Assembly: GCA_963824215.1 (NCBI GenBank)
Contig: CAWGOE010000001.1
Span: forward strand, 930,001-994,000
DNA: 64,000 bases
DNA from: VRUE01 sp963824215
GTDB lineage: Bacteria > Actinomycetota > Thermoleophilia > Solirubrobacterales > 70-9
Direction of reading: 5' to 3'
In this document: one piece after another, positions 15,162 to 24,428 of the stretch
Numbering within the stretch: the first letter of the stretch is position 1
Layout: each line of letters starts with the position of its first letter
Notes under the pieces: model-generated
What the model saw: only the letters and a program-made list of their open reading frames with translations
Database searches by the model: none
Told to the model about the DNA's origin: nothing
Program-made: the position numbers and the translations under genes

Positions 15162-18100
15162 ATGGGTTGCAGACAGACGGGCCTCATCCTTGTCGCGCTC
15201 GCAGCTGTTGTCCTAGCCGCTGCCCCAAGAGGCGCCGACGCGGCTCTCTTCGAAGCCTCCTCCTATCCGGCCGAACTCACAGGAATGAGCACGGAAGGCG
15301 CCCGCGGCTTCTCGATCAAAGCCGGGGAAATCGAATGTGAAGCAAGCCACTACGAAGGGACCCTGGCCGAAGCCAGCTCGACATTGACTGTTGTGCCCAC
15401 GTACGAAAACTGCAACTTCGGGGCCTTCTCGGCAACCGTGAGCACGACGGGCTGCGCCTACCAATTCCACATCAAAGAAGAAGTCACGAGCGGCGTCTTC
15501 GAACACGACGTCGATGTGGTCTGCGAATCGGGCAAAGCGATAACGATCACCGTCAGTGGCTGCAAAGTCGAAATCGGTCCCCAGTCCGGCCTGACTGCGG
15601 TGACCTCGACCAACTTCGAAAGTGGACTCACAGTCGACGCCGAAGTCACCGGCATCCACTACGCCGGCAAAGGCTTCATCTGCGAACTCGCTGGGATCAA
15701 AACAGGGAACGAAGGGGAATACTTCGATCACGTCCTGGTCAGCGGCGGCGGCATCGAAGTCGGTGAAGAACCGGAACCGGAGCCGACGACGCTCACGACC
15801 TCGCTTTCAGGCGAAGGAAAATCAGGCAAAACGATCACCGTCAACGAAGGGACGAAAGTCAAAGACCAGGCGACGCTGAGCGGCGCCAACGCCGCCGAAG
15901 CGACGGGGACGGTCAAATACTTCGCCTACGCCGACAACGAATGCAAAGAACTCGTGACCACGGCGGGCGAAGTAAGCGTCTCGGCCGGCTCGGTCCCCGC
16001 CTCCACGGAAGTCGCGCTGACCGCGGGGGCCATCTACTACTGGAAGGCGACCTACTCCGGAGACTCGAAAAACCAGCCCTCGGTCAGCGCCTGCGGGGAC
16101 GAGGTGCTCACGGTGAAAGCTGCGGTGACGCTGTCGACCAGTCTGATCGGGCAGGCCCCGGAAGGGATGGAAGAAGGGCCCGAAGGCAAAGAAATCACCA
16201 TCGCGGCGGGGACCCCCGTGGCCGATACGGCGCTCCTCAGCGGCGCCAACTCCTCGAAAGCGACGGGGACGGTGGACTACGTGGTCTACGACGACGCCGA
16301 ATGCAAAGAACAGTTCGCCGAAGCAGGAGAAGCAGCAGTCGTGGGAGGCATCGCCGAACCCTCCGACCCGCTTGAACCGGAAGAGGGGATCTACTACTGG
16401 CGCGCCTTCTACAGCGGCGGCCCGCTGCACCAGAGCGCCAGCAGCGCCTGCGATGAGGTCCTCACCGTGATCGGGCCGACGGCGCTGACGACCTCGCTCT
16501 CCGGCGAGGGGGAGGAAGGGGAGATCATCGAAGTTTCCACAGACGCCGTAGTCACCGACACCGCCACGCTGAGCGGCCCGAACGCCTCCGAAGCGACCGG
16601 CACGGTCGAGTACTTCGTCTACGCCGACGAAGAATGCGAAGAACTGCAGGCCGAAGCGGGCGAAGTCGAAGTCGAAGGCGCCAGCGTGCCTGCCTCGACC
16701 GGGCAGATGCTCGAACCTGGTGTCTACTTCTGGCGGGCGGTCTACTCCGGAGACAGCGCCAACTCCCCGTCGGAAAGCGCCTGCGGCGAGGAGATCCAGG
16801 TCGTCCCACCTCGAGTCACGACGGAATTGAGCGCCGGTGAAGCATCGGGTGAACAGATCGAGGTTGCCGCCGGCGCCCCCGTAACCGACGAGGCGACCCT
16901 GCACGGTGAAAACGCCTCCGAAGCGACCGGGACCGTCGAGTACTTCGTCTACGCCGACGAAGAATGCGAAGAACTGGTGACCTCGGCCGGCGAAGTCGAA
17001 GTCGAAGAAGCCACGGCGCCCGCCTCCGAACCGGTCGAACTGGAAGAACCGGGTCTCTACTACTGGCAGGCCGAGTATTCGGGCGACGAACAGAACCCGG
17101 CGGCGGAAAGCACCTGCGGGCTCGAGATTCTCTCCGTGGTAACGCCGACCACCATCACGACCACCCTCTCCGGAGGCGAAGAAGAAGGGGCCGAAATCGA
17201 AGTGGAGGAAGGCACCCCGATCAGCGACGAGGCGACGCTGAGCGGCGCCAACGCGGCGAGCGCCAAAGGCACCGTTTCCTACTCGGTCTACGCGGACGAA
17301 GAATGCACGGAACTGGTCGAAGGCGCCGGCAGCGGCGAAGTCGTCGAAGGGACCGCCGAACCCTCCGAAGAAGTCACTCTTCCGTACGGCACCTACTACT
17401 GGCAGGTCGAGTACTTCGGGGACGGCGTCAACCAGGCGTCGGTCAGCACCTGTGGCGACGAGATTGCGGTCGTCGTCTCGCCGGTGACGACCATGCTGTC
17501 AGGGGAAGGCCTTGACGAAGAACCGGAATCGGGAACGGAAATCCAAGTGCTGGCGGGGACCCCCGTAACCGACGAGGCGACGCTGCACGGAGAAGGCGCC
17601 TCCGAAGCGACCGGCACGGTCGAGTACTTCGTCTACGCCGACGAAGAATGCGAAGAACTGGTGACCTCGGCCGGCGAAGTCGAAGTCGAAGGTGCCAGCG
17701 TGCCCGCCTCCGAACCGGTTGAACTCGAAGAACCGGGCTATTACTACTGGCAGGCGGTGTATTCGGACGTCGAAAATAACCCGGTCGCGGAAAGCACCTG
17801 CGGGATCGAGGTCGCGCGGATCGTCCCGCCCGATTGGCAGTACGCGGGGATCGGCGACTCCTACTCCTCCGGTGAGGGCGCGGGCAACTACTACACGCCG
17901 ACCGACGTCGGAGACCATGGCGCACTTCACAAAGAGAACTTCTGCCATCGAACCCCACGTGCCTGGCCGGCACTCGTCGCCGACGCGAGCTTCGGCGCCG
18001 GGGAAATCGCCGAAGCCGCCGTCTTCAAAAGCCCACCGGGCCGCTTCATCTTCCGCGCCTGCAGCGGCGCGCAGATCACCAACATCTGGGGCGGCAACCC

Positions 18101-18860
18101 GAAAGGCGGCCAGTATGACGAGTTCTTCGGTGCAAAAGTCTGGCAGCCCACCCCGGCTCAGGCGATCTGGCTACCCGTGCCGGGCAAAGGCGAACCGAAC
18201 AAAAAAATCTTCACCGTCAGCCTGACGATCGGCGGCAACGACGCCGGCTTCGGGGAGATCGCCCAGAGCTGCATCGCTCGGCGCCGATCTATCTTCGAAG
18301 TGTTTCCGTATAACCCGAAATCCTGCCAGGACACGATCACCACGTGGGAAGGCAAAGGCCTGCAGGCGATCAAAGACAAACTGAAAGACGCGTTGAAAGA
18401 GATCAGAAAAGGCGCCCCGAACGCGAAAATCCGGCTCTTCCTTTACCCGGAAATCCTGGCGAGCAACGGCCAGGAAATCGGGGTGGGGCCTCTCGAGGGG
18501 GTCGGGCCGCTCAAATCCCTCGCGGTGGTGAACGACGTCGTCCACAGCAAAGAGAAAGGCAGGGAGGGGCAAACCGCGGTCGGATCGATTCGGCTGTTCG
18601 TCGAAAAACTGAACGCGACGATCAGGAAAGCGGCGGAAGACGCGGGCGTCAAAGGAGTCGAGGTCCACGAGGAGGCGGTCACGTCCCTGAGAGGCTCCCG
18701 ACTCGGCGACCCGGGGAAACCCTGGGTAAACGCGATCACCGTGAGGCAGCCGGGCAAACAGAGCTTTCACCCCAACGAGTGCGGGCACAAAGCGATCGCG
18801 GCCGCGGTGCTGACGACGATGGTCATAGACCCGCTGAAAATGATCAAACTCTGCGAATGA
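15162..18860 (+). CDS. large exported protein: six Ig-like repeats plus SGNH/GDSL hydrolase domain
   Basis: A 1232-residue protein. Signal peptide 1-27 (LAAAPRGADA). Residues 28-207 form a beta domain with paired cysteines. Six tandem repeats of 110-119 residues start near 208, 321, 440, 550, 663 and 773; each begins TTxLSGE-like, contains TGTVEYFVYADEECEEL or a variant, ends YYWxxxYSGD then a second Cys, and so probably has one disulfide. The C-terminal domain (about 891-1232) is an SGNH hydrolase: block I GIGDSYSSGEG with nucleophile Ser, block III IGGNDAGF, and SFHPNECGHKAI supplying the catalytic His. It likely hydrolyses esters (lipid or acylated glycan) at or beyond the cell wall. Glu and Lys are almost always GAA and AAA here, unlike dnaX. 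Confidence 0.88.
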   Translation: MGCRQTGLILVALAAVVLAAAPRGADAALFEASSYPAELTGMSTEGARGFSIKAGEIECEASHYEGTLAEASSTLTVVPTYENCNFGAFSATVSTTGCAYQFHIKEEVTSGVFEHDVDVVCESGKAITITVSGCKVEIGPQSGLTAVTSTNFESGLTVDAEVTGIHYAGKGFICELAGIKTGNEGEYFDHVLVSGGGIEVGEEPEPEPTTLTTSLSGEGKSGKTITVNEGTKVKDQATLSGANAAEATGTVKYFAYADNECKELVTTAGEVSVSAGSVPASTEVALTAGAIYYWKATYSGDSKNQPSVSACGDEVLTVKAAVTLSTSLIGQAPEGMEEGPEGKEITIAAGTPVADTALLSGANSSKATGTVDYVVYDDAECKEQFAEAGEAAVVGGIAEPSDPLEPEEGIYYWRAFYSGGPLHQSASSACDEVLTVIGPTALTTSLSGEGEEGEIIEVSTDAVVTDTATLSGPNASEATGTVEYFVYADEECEELQAEAGEVEVEGASVPASTGQMLEPGVYFWRAVYSGDSANSPSESACGEEIQVVPPRVTTELSAGEASGEQIEVAAGAPVTDEATLHGENASEATGTVEYFVYADEECEELVTSAGEVEVEEATAPASEPVELEEPGLYYWQAEYSGDEQNPAAESTCGLEILSVVTPTTITTTLSGGEEEGAEIEVEEGTPISDEATLSGANAASAKGTVSYSVYADEECTELVEGAGSGEVVEGTAEPSEEVTLPYGTYYWQVEYFGDGVNQASVSTCGDEIAVVVSPVTTMLSGEGLDEEPESGTEIQVLAGTPVTDEATLHGEGASEATGTVEYFVYADEECEELVTSAGEVEVEGASVPASEPVELEEPGYYYWQAVYSDVENNPVAESTCGIEVARIVPPDWQYAGIGDSYSSGEGAGNYYTPTDVGDHGALHKENFCHRTPRAWPALVADASFGAGEIAEAAVFKSPPGRFIFRACSGAQITNIWGGNPKGGQYDEFFGAKVWQPTPAQAIWLPVPGKGEPNKKIFTVSLTIGGNDAGFGEIAQSCIARRRSIFEVFPYNPKSCQDTITTWEGKGLQAIKDKLKDALKEIRKGAPNAKIRLFLYPEILASNGQEIGVGPLEGVGPLKSLAVVNDVVHSKEKGREGQTAVGSIRLFVEKLNATIRKAAEDAGVKGVEVHEEAVTSLRGSRLGDPGKPWVNAITVRQPGKQSFHPNECGHKAIAAAVLTTMVIDPLKMIKLCE

Positions 18861-19045
18861 ATCCCAGGGCTGGCGGCTGGCTCGGCTGGTTGGCAATCGT
18901 GGAGATGGATTGATCCCTTCGCGGGTTTGCCACGTTTCGCGCCGAGCCTGCGGGGTAGGCAGGATCTCTAGGAACGAGGTCCGGCGCGTCTCGCGACTGG
19001 GTCGAGGCCGGTAGGGGGCCGACTTCCGAACGTGCGGAGGAATCG

Positions 19046-21184
19046 ATGAGTACTCGCTGGATGGTCGCGGTAGCCGCAATCGTCGCGCTGTTCGCAGTGG
19101 TTCTGCCCGGGGCGGCGACCGCCGCACCGCCGGCGCATTCGAATGGCAAGCCGAACAGCCTGCCGCCAATCGACATGTCGGACGCCGAGAGCTGCGACTT
19201 CATCGCCGAGCCGGGCAACGCGCTCTGCATGCTGCCTTTCCCCGACGACTATTACACCGAGCCTGACCCGAGCAGCCGCACCGGCAAGCGGATCGATTTC
19301 GAGACCGCCGGGATGCCCGCCAACGTCCTTGGCGTCCATATCTCCGCCGCGCCCTACAACGCCTCAGACGGCTTCAGCCCCGGCGCGACGATCCTGCTCA
19401 AGGTCCCCGGCATCGACACGGTCGCCGACGTCCGCGCCACCGGCGCGGCGCCGATCAACCACATCGGCCGCTACCGGCGTCCGAACGCCCCGGTCGTGGT
19501 CATCGACGCAGACAGCGGCAAGCGCTGGCCGATCTGGGTCGAGATCGATTCCACCGCCACGGACCCGACGAAAGCGGCGCTCGAGATCCACCCAGCCGTC
19601 AACTTCAACTCCGGCCACCGCTACATCGTCGCCCTGCGCAACCTCCGCAACGCCGCGGGCCAGAAGATCGAAGCACCCGCTGCCTTCCGCTATTACCGCG
19701 ACCGCGTCCCCTCCAAGCAAGAGGAGATCAACGATCGTCGCAAGCACTTCCGTGACATCTTCAAGCGGCTGCGCAAGGTTGGGATCGATCGCGACGACCT
19801 CTACCTCGCCTGGGACTTCACCGTCGCCAGCGACCTCAACAACGCCGGCCGTGAGCTCTCGATCCGCAACGAGGCCTTCGCTCAGCTCGGCGACACTGAC
19901 CTCGCCGACGGCATCGCGCAGGGCAGCTCGCCGAGCTTCCAGGTGCTCAGCGTCGAGAACGATCCAAACCCCGGGCAGATCGCCCGCCGCGTGAAAGGCA
20001 GCTTCCAGGTGCCCTGCTACCTCTTCCCGAGCTGCGCACCGGGCGGCACCTTCCAGCTCGACGGCGGCGGTTCGCCGATCCAGAACGGCATCTGGACCGC
20101 CAACTTCGACTGCATCGTCCCTGCCTCGGTCGCCAGTGGCCCGGCCGGGGAGGGGCGGCCCTCTCTATATGGACACGGGTTGTTCGGCAGCGCCTCGGAG
20201 GTGGGCTCCAGTCCGCAGCGCAGCCTCAGTCAGGAGCACGGGATAGTCCAGTGCGCGACCGACGAGATCGGCATGTCCGCCGCCGACGTGCCGGTGGCGA
20301 TCTTCGCCCTCCAGGACCTCTCCCGCTTCCCGACGCTTCCTGATCGCCTCCAACAGGGCCTGCTCAACGAGCTCTATCTGGGGCGGGCGATGATCAGCCC
20401 CTCCGGCTTCACCACGAGCCCCGCCTTCCACCAGGACGGCACGCTGGCCAGCGGCCCGGTCCTCGACACCAGCGAGCTCTTCTACAACGGCAACAGCCAG
20501 GGCGGGATCATGGGCGGCGCCCTGACCGCGGTCGCGCCGGACTTCACCCGCGCCTCGCTCGGCGTGCCGGCGATGAACTACTCGGTGCTGCTGCCCCGCT
20601 CGGTCGACTTCGATCCGTTCACCCAGGTCTTCTACCCGTCCTACCCGAACGAGACCGCGCGGCCGCTGATCCTCGACCTGATCCAGATGCTCTGGGATCG
20701 CGGCGATCCGAACGGCTACGCGCAGCGGATGACCGACGATCCCCTGCCGGGCACGCCGGCGCACCAGGTGCTGATGAACGTCGCCTTTGGCGACCACCAG
20801 GTGACGATTTACCAGGCTGACGTCGAGGCGCGGACGGTCGGCGCCCGGGCCCACCGGCCCGCGCTCTTCCCGGGTCGCTGGCCGGACACGGACGTGCTCT
20901 GGCGCGTGCCCGCGATCCGCGACTACCCTTACACCGGCTCGGCGATCTACTACTGGGACATCGGGCCGGTACGCGAGGACCCGCTCAACCCGGGCGAGCA
21001 GATCGGCGTCGAACCGCCGCCCTACGAGAATCTGCCGAACCGCAGCGGTGAAGACCCACACGGAGCGCCGCGGGCGACGCCGGCCGAGCAGCAGCTCGTC
21101 TCCGACTTCTTCGACGGGGCGATCCTTGCCGGCGGCGATTGCGGCGGAGGACCCTGCTTTGCCGGGGGGTTCACCGGGCCATAG
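19046..21184 (+). CDS. exported alpha/beta-hydrolase-like protein
   Basis: A 712-residue exported protein with signal peptide to about residue 27 (VVLPGAATA|APPAH). ATG 19046 follows GGAGGAATCG. Residues about 75-200 form a beta-rich N-terminal part. SLYGHGLFGSASEV (about 375) resembles an oxyanion-hole loop, and FYNGNSQGGIMGGAL (about 480) is a G-x-S-x-G nucleophile elbow with Ser in NSQGG. NVAFGDHQV (about 575) could supply Asp/His. The enzyme would be an extracellular esterase, lipase or peptidase; no closer family is recognised. It follows the SGNH protein with about 185 bases between them, in which I see nothing beyond the ribosome-binding site. Confidence 0.75.
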   Translation: MSTRWMVAVAAIVALFAVVLPGAATAAPPAHSNGKPNSLPPIDMSDAESCDFIAEPGNALCMLPFPDDYYTEPDPSSRTGKRIDFETAGMPANVLGVHISAAPYNASDGFSPGATILLKVPGIDTVADVRATGAAPINHIGRYRRPNAPVVVIDADSGKRWPIWVEIDSTATDPTKAALEIHPAVNFNSGHRYIVALRNLRNAAGQKIEAPAAFRYYRDRVPSKQEEINDRRKHFRDIFKRLRKVGIDRDDLYLAWDFTVASDLNNAGRELSIRNEAFAQLGDTDLADGIAQGSSPSFQVLSVENDPNPGQIARRVKGSFQVPCYLFPSCAPGGTFQLDGGGSPIQNGIWTANFDCIVPASVASGPAGEGRPSLYGHGLFGSASEVGSSPQRSLSQEHGIVQCATDEIGMSAADVPVAIFALQDLSRFPTLPDRLQQGLLNELYLGRAMISPSGFTTSPAFHQDGTLASGPVLDTSELFYNGNSQGGIMGGALTAVAPDFTRASLGVPAMNYSVLLPRSVDFDPFTQVFYPSYPNETARPLILDLIQMLWDRGDPNGYAQRMTDDPLPGTPAHQVLMNVAFGDHQVTIYQADVEARTVGARAHRPALFPGRWPDTDVLWRVPAIRDYPYTGSAIYYWDIGPVREDPLNPGEQIGVEPPPYENLPNRSGEDPHGAPRATPAEQQLVSDFFDGAILAGGDCGGGPCFAGGFTGP

Positions 21185-21315
21185 CGCCCCGCCACCCGAG
21201 AAGGTTCTGCGCAAGCTTGACGAGCACCTTCGCTAGATTCGACTAGACGAGTGTCGAGCCGCAAATTGCGACTTTTTGTCGCTCTGGTGTCCGGTCGAAT
21301 CGCCAAGGTCTCGGC

Positions 21316-22044
21316 GTGGCCACCGAAGCTCCGACACGTCCTAGCTCGACAGGCTCGACTGGCGGCGCTGGGGCCGGCAAGCTGGCGCGGGAAGTCTCCG
21401 TGCTGCAGGCCTCGCTGCTGGGCAAGCTGCACGAGGAGATGGAGGGGGGGAGCGCGGCCCTTTTCGCCAGTGCGGCGCAGAAGCTCGCCGAGGAGTTCGG
21501 CTCGGTCACCGCGACTGCGGTCGGCACCCTCTGGGAGGGCAACGGCTCCGCTCCGCCCGCCGAGGAGGAGCATCCGAGCCTTTACCGGCCTGGCCAGATG
21601 CGGCGGCGGCTGGACCAGCTGCTCGAATGCCAGCAGCGCTACGAGCAGCCTTTTGCCCTGGTCGTCTTCGATGTCGAGGGGCCGGGGGCGCGGGACGACG
21701 ATGCCGGCGGTGGCAGGCAGACCGCGCTCGCGGTGGTTGGCGCTGCGCTCAGCGAGAGCACTCGGCTCGTCGACGAGACCTTCCGGCTGGAGGAGGACGC
21801 GCTCTGCGTGCTGGCGCCCGGGCAGGACACGGTCGGCGGCGTGCAGATGGCGGAGCGCCTGCTGAGCCAGCTCGACGATCTCGAGCGCGCAGGGGGCCTG
21901 CGGATCGGGATCTCGGCCGGCGTCGTCGCCTGCCCCGAGCATGGCAACGAGGCCGACGGCCTCCTGCACAAGGCCGACGAGGCGATGTGGCGCGCCCGCT
22001 CGGTCGGCCAGCCGGTCGGTGTGGGCAGTTTGCAAGATCGCTGA
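21316..22044 (+). CDS. degenerate GGDEF-domain protein
   Basis: A 242-residue cytoplasmic protein, GTG start. Residues 1-90 are a helical N-terminus without a recognised sensor domain. Residues 95-240 follow the GGDEF fold: RPGQMRRRLDQLLECQQRYE, FALVVFDVEG, then FRLEEDALCVLAPG at the place of the R-x-GGDEF-x-x-L-L motif, and GLRIGISAGVVACPEHGNEA followed by LHKADEAMWRAR, the conserved last part. The catalytic GGDEF itself is replaced by EEDAL, so diguanylate cyclase activity is very unlikely; it may bind GTP or act as a scaffold. It is directly upstream of a MerR-type regulator (54-base gap). Confidence 0.8.
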   Translation: MATEAPTRPSSTGSTGGAGAGKLAREVSVLQASLLGKLHEEMEGGSAALFASAAQKLAEEFGSVTATAVGTLWEGNGSAPPAEEEHPSLYRPGQMRRRLDQLLECQQRYEQPFALVVFDVEGPGARDDDAGGGRQTALAVVGAALSESTRLVDETFRLEEDALCVLAPGQDTVGGVQMAERLLSQLDDLERAGGLRIGISAGVVACPEHGNEADGLLHKADEAMWRARSVGQPVGVGSLQDR

Positions 22045-22098
22045 CAGATTCCCGAAATCTGTCCATAACTGGTGTAAACCTCGAAAACCGGTGCCAGA

Positions 22099-22947
22099 AT
22101 GCTGCGCATGCCGGGAATCCGCACCAATGCCGCTGCCGAAGTTCTGGGCGTAAGCCCCAACACGCTGCGCAGCTGGGAGCGCCGCTACGGCTACCCGGTG
22201 CCGAAGCGGACGCCCGGCAATCACCGCAACTACGAGCTGGTCGAGCTGCAGACGCTGCGCGACGCGCTTGCCGAGACGGGCAACATCTCCTCGGCGATCG
22301 AGCTGTCGCGCCAGCGGCAAGAAGCGCCGGCCAGCGGCGGCAACCTGGTCGCCGCTTTTGAGAGTTTCGATGAGGACGCCGCCGACCGAGTGGTCGAGGA
22401 GAGCCTCGTGCTGCGGCCGCTGGAGCGGACCGTGGAGGAGATGCTGCTGCCCGCGATCGACGAGCTCGCCGCCGACCCTGAGCGCGAGGCCGAGCTCGAA
22501 TTTGCCGCCCGCTGGGCAACGGGGTGGCTGCACGGCGCCCGCCGCCTCGCCTCGACCGCTTCACGGCCGGCCGGCATCCTGCTGCTCGATTCCAGCCGTG
22601 GCTCCGACGTCGAGGCCGTTCACTCCCAGGCGCTCGACCTCGCCCTACGCCGCGCCGGTTTCCGCGTGCTGATGCTCTCCGACGAGCTTGGCGAGGAGCG
22701 GATGGAGCGCGCCCTCGGCGCGCTCGACCCAACCGCGATCGTCCTCTGCGGCCCTGGCGCCGACACCCCCTCCGCGGTGCAGCTCGTGCGCAAGATCCGC
22801 GAGGCGGGCTTCGATGCCCCGCTCTACGGCTTCCGCGCCAGCGGTCTGCTCGGCGACGCGATTCCCGCCGCCGGTGAGCGCCCGAGTCAGGTCACCGGCC
22901 TGCTCAACGCGGACCTGCGCCGTCGCGCCAGCCAGGCATTCGCCTAG
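22099..22947 (+). CDS. MerR-family regulator with B12-binding-like C-terminal domain
   Basis: A 282-residue protein (ATG 22099, or ATG 22108 giving MPGIRTN). The N-terminal winged helix AAEVLGVSPNTLRSWERRYG followed by RTPGNHRNYE is the typical LitR/CarH-type MerR domain. The C-terminus (about 95-275) has a four-helix cap (EEMLLPAIDELAA, FAARWATGWLHG) and a Rossmann-like part (GILLLDSSRGSDVEAVHSQA) arranged like the cobalamin-binding module, but the D-x-H-x-x-G cobalamin ligand motif is absent (SSRGSDV in its place). It may sense another ligand or only dimerise. Upstream, CAGATT and AATCTG at about 22045-22060 form an inverted repeat that might be its operator. It converges end to end with the exporter gene. 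Confidence 0.82.
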   Translation: MLRMPGIRTNAAAEVLGVSPNTLRSWERRYGYPVPKRTPGNHRNYELVELQTLRDALAETGNISSAIELSRQRQEAPASGGNLVAAFESFDEDAADRVVEESLVLRPLERTVEEMLLPAIDELAADPEREAELEFAARWATGWLHGARRLASTASRPAGILLLDSSRGSDVEAVHSQALDLALRRAGFRVLMLSDELGEERMERALGALDPTAIVLCGPGADTPSAVQLVRKIREAGFDAPLYGFRASGLLGDAIPAAGERPSQVTGLLNADLRRRASQAFA

Positions 22948-24330
22948 CTAGTTGACCTGACCCGAGCGCTGGCGCCCAAGCAGGGGCCAGGTGAGCGCAG
23001 CGGCCATGAAGGCGACGGCGGCCGCGACCGCCAGGACGACCTCCAAGCCGTCGACCAGGCCAATTTGTGGATCGCCCGCCCGGTCGAAGCGATGCTCGAA
23101 GATCGCACCGAGGCCGGCTAGGCCGATCGCGATCCCGAGCTGGCGGAAGGTGTTGTTGATCCCCGAGGCCAAGCCGCTGCGCTCGACCGGCAGGACACTC
23201 ACCATCGCCGCCGCGAGCGCTGGGCTGATGATCCCGATCGCGAGGCCGCCGACCAGCAGGCCGGGAAGTAGTGCCGTCCATTCGCTGTCGACGTCAACAG
23301 CGCGCATGAGAAGTAGCCCGGCCCCGATCAGCATCAGGCCGGCGGTCAGCGGTACCCGCAGCGGCAGGCGGTTGGTCAGCCGGCCGGAGATCGGCGCGAC
23401 GACGACGAGCACGAGCGTCAAGGGGAGGATTCGCAGCCCGGTCTCGGTGGGAGTCAGGCCGAGTCCGGCCTGCATGTAGATCGCGACGAACAGCAGCAGT
23501 GGGTACAGGGCGACCGACTGCGCGAAGGCGACCACGGCGGTCCCGGTGAAGGCGGGGATGCGGAACAGGGAGAGCGGCAGCATCGGCGCCCGAGCGCGGC
23601 GCTCGACCGCGACAAAGGCCCCGAGCAAGACGGCTGCGCCGACCAGGGAGCCGACGACCGGGGGGCTGCCCCAGCCGTCCTCGTTGCCGCGGATCAGGCC
23701 GTAGGTGGCGAGGAAACAGGCCGCGCCGAACGTCGCCATCCCGGCGAGGTCAAGAGGACGCGGGCGGTCCTCACGCGACTCCGGCAGCGAGCGCAGGGTC
23801 AGCCAGAACAGCAGAGCGCCGATCGGCAGGTTGACGAGGAATATCCAGCGCCAGTCGAGCTCGTCGGTGAGCACGCCGCCGACCAGCGGGCCGATCGCGA
23901 GCGCCGCGCCGGTGACGCCGCCCCACACGCCTAAGGCGAAGCCACGCTCCTTGCCTTGGAACTCGTCGGCGAGCAGGGCCAGTGAGGAGGCGAACATCGC
24001 GGCGGCACCGACGCCCTGGGCGGCGCGGGCGAGGTCGAGGAAGACCGGCGAGCTCGCCGCCGCGCAGAGCGCTGAGCAGGCGGTGAACACGGCGAGCCCG
24101 GCGGCGAAGATCGCTCGCCGCCCGACTCGGTCGGCCAGGACCCCGGCGCTCAGCAGCGTCGCGGCCAGGGTCAGTGCGTAGGCGTCGATCACCCACTGCA
24201 TCTCGCCGAAGCTGGCGTCGAGATCGTCGCGGATCGCCGGCAGGGCGACGTTCACCACCGTCACGTCGAGCAGCAGCATCGCCGTCGCCGCAGAGACGAC
24301 CAGCAGGGTTATCCAGCGCTCGCGGGTCAC
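22948..24330 (-). CDS. DHA2-type MFS drug/metalloid:proton exporter
   Basis: A 460-residue transporter with about 14 transmembrane helices. LLDVTVVNVALPAIRDDL is the DHA2 motif D1, WVIDAYALTLAATLLSAG helix 2, LADRVGRRAIF motif A, and GPLVGGVLTDELDWRWIFLVNLP the antiporter motif C region. It should export a small toxic compound in exchange for protons. GTG 24330 is 17 bases after the stop of a tiny ORF that follows the arsR and Cys-rich genes on the same strand, so it is probably controlled by the ArsR-type repressor. The substrate may therefore be a metal, an arsenical or an organo-arsenical, but this is inference. Confidence 0.9.
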   Translation of the reverse strand: MTRERWITLLVVSAATAMLLLDVTVVNVALPAIRDDLDASFGEMQWVIDAYALTLAATLLSAGVLADRVGRRAIFAAGLAVFTACSALCAAASSPVFLDLARAAQGVGAAAMFASSLALLADEFQGKERGFALGVWGGVTGAALAIGPLVGGVLTDELDWRWIFLVNLPIGALLFWLTLRSLPESREDRPRPLDLAGMATFGAACFLATYGLIRGNEDGWGSPPVVGSLVGAAVLLGAFVAVERRARAPMLPLSLFRIPAFTGTAVVAFAQSVALYPLLLFVAIYMQAGLGLTPTETGLRILPLTLVLVVVAPISGRLTNRLPLRVPLTAGLMLIGAGLLLMRAVDVDSEWTALLPGLLVGGLAIGIISPALAAAMVSVLPVERSGLASGINNTFRQLGIAIGLAGLGAIFEHRFDRAGDPQIGLVDGLEVVLAVAAAVAFMAAALTWPLLGRQRSGQVN

Positions 24331-24347
24331 CAGGGGGGAGCTTCTCG

Positions 24348-24428
24348 TCAGCCGCGGTCGAGTTCTTCGACTAGCGCTGCGACCCGTCGCGCGATCTCCT
24401 CGTGGGTTGCCCGTACCGCGTTTGCCAT
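24348..24428 (-). CDS. 26-residue small ORF in the arsR operon
   Basis: ATG 24428 directly follows the TAG of the cysteine-rich peptide gene (TAGATG), and TGA is at 24350-24348. The product, MANAVRATHEEIARRV then AALVEELDRG, is a single amphipathic helix. The tight spacing between genes on both sides suggests that it is translated. Function unknown; it might equally be a translational spacer. Confidence 0.4.
   Translation of the reverse strand: MANAVRATHEEIARRVAALVEELDRG

Noticed and set aside
15785..17830. CRISPR or satellite array
   Set aside because: The repeats are about 330-360 bp, diverged, and encode Ig-like protein domains in one frame.
21022..22533. Open minus-strand frame of about 500 codons
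   Set aside because: It runs antisense to the hydrolase end, the GGDEF gene and the MerR gene; composition is Arg/Ala/Gln-rich as expected of the complement of GC-rich genes, and the plus-strand proteins have clear families.
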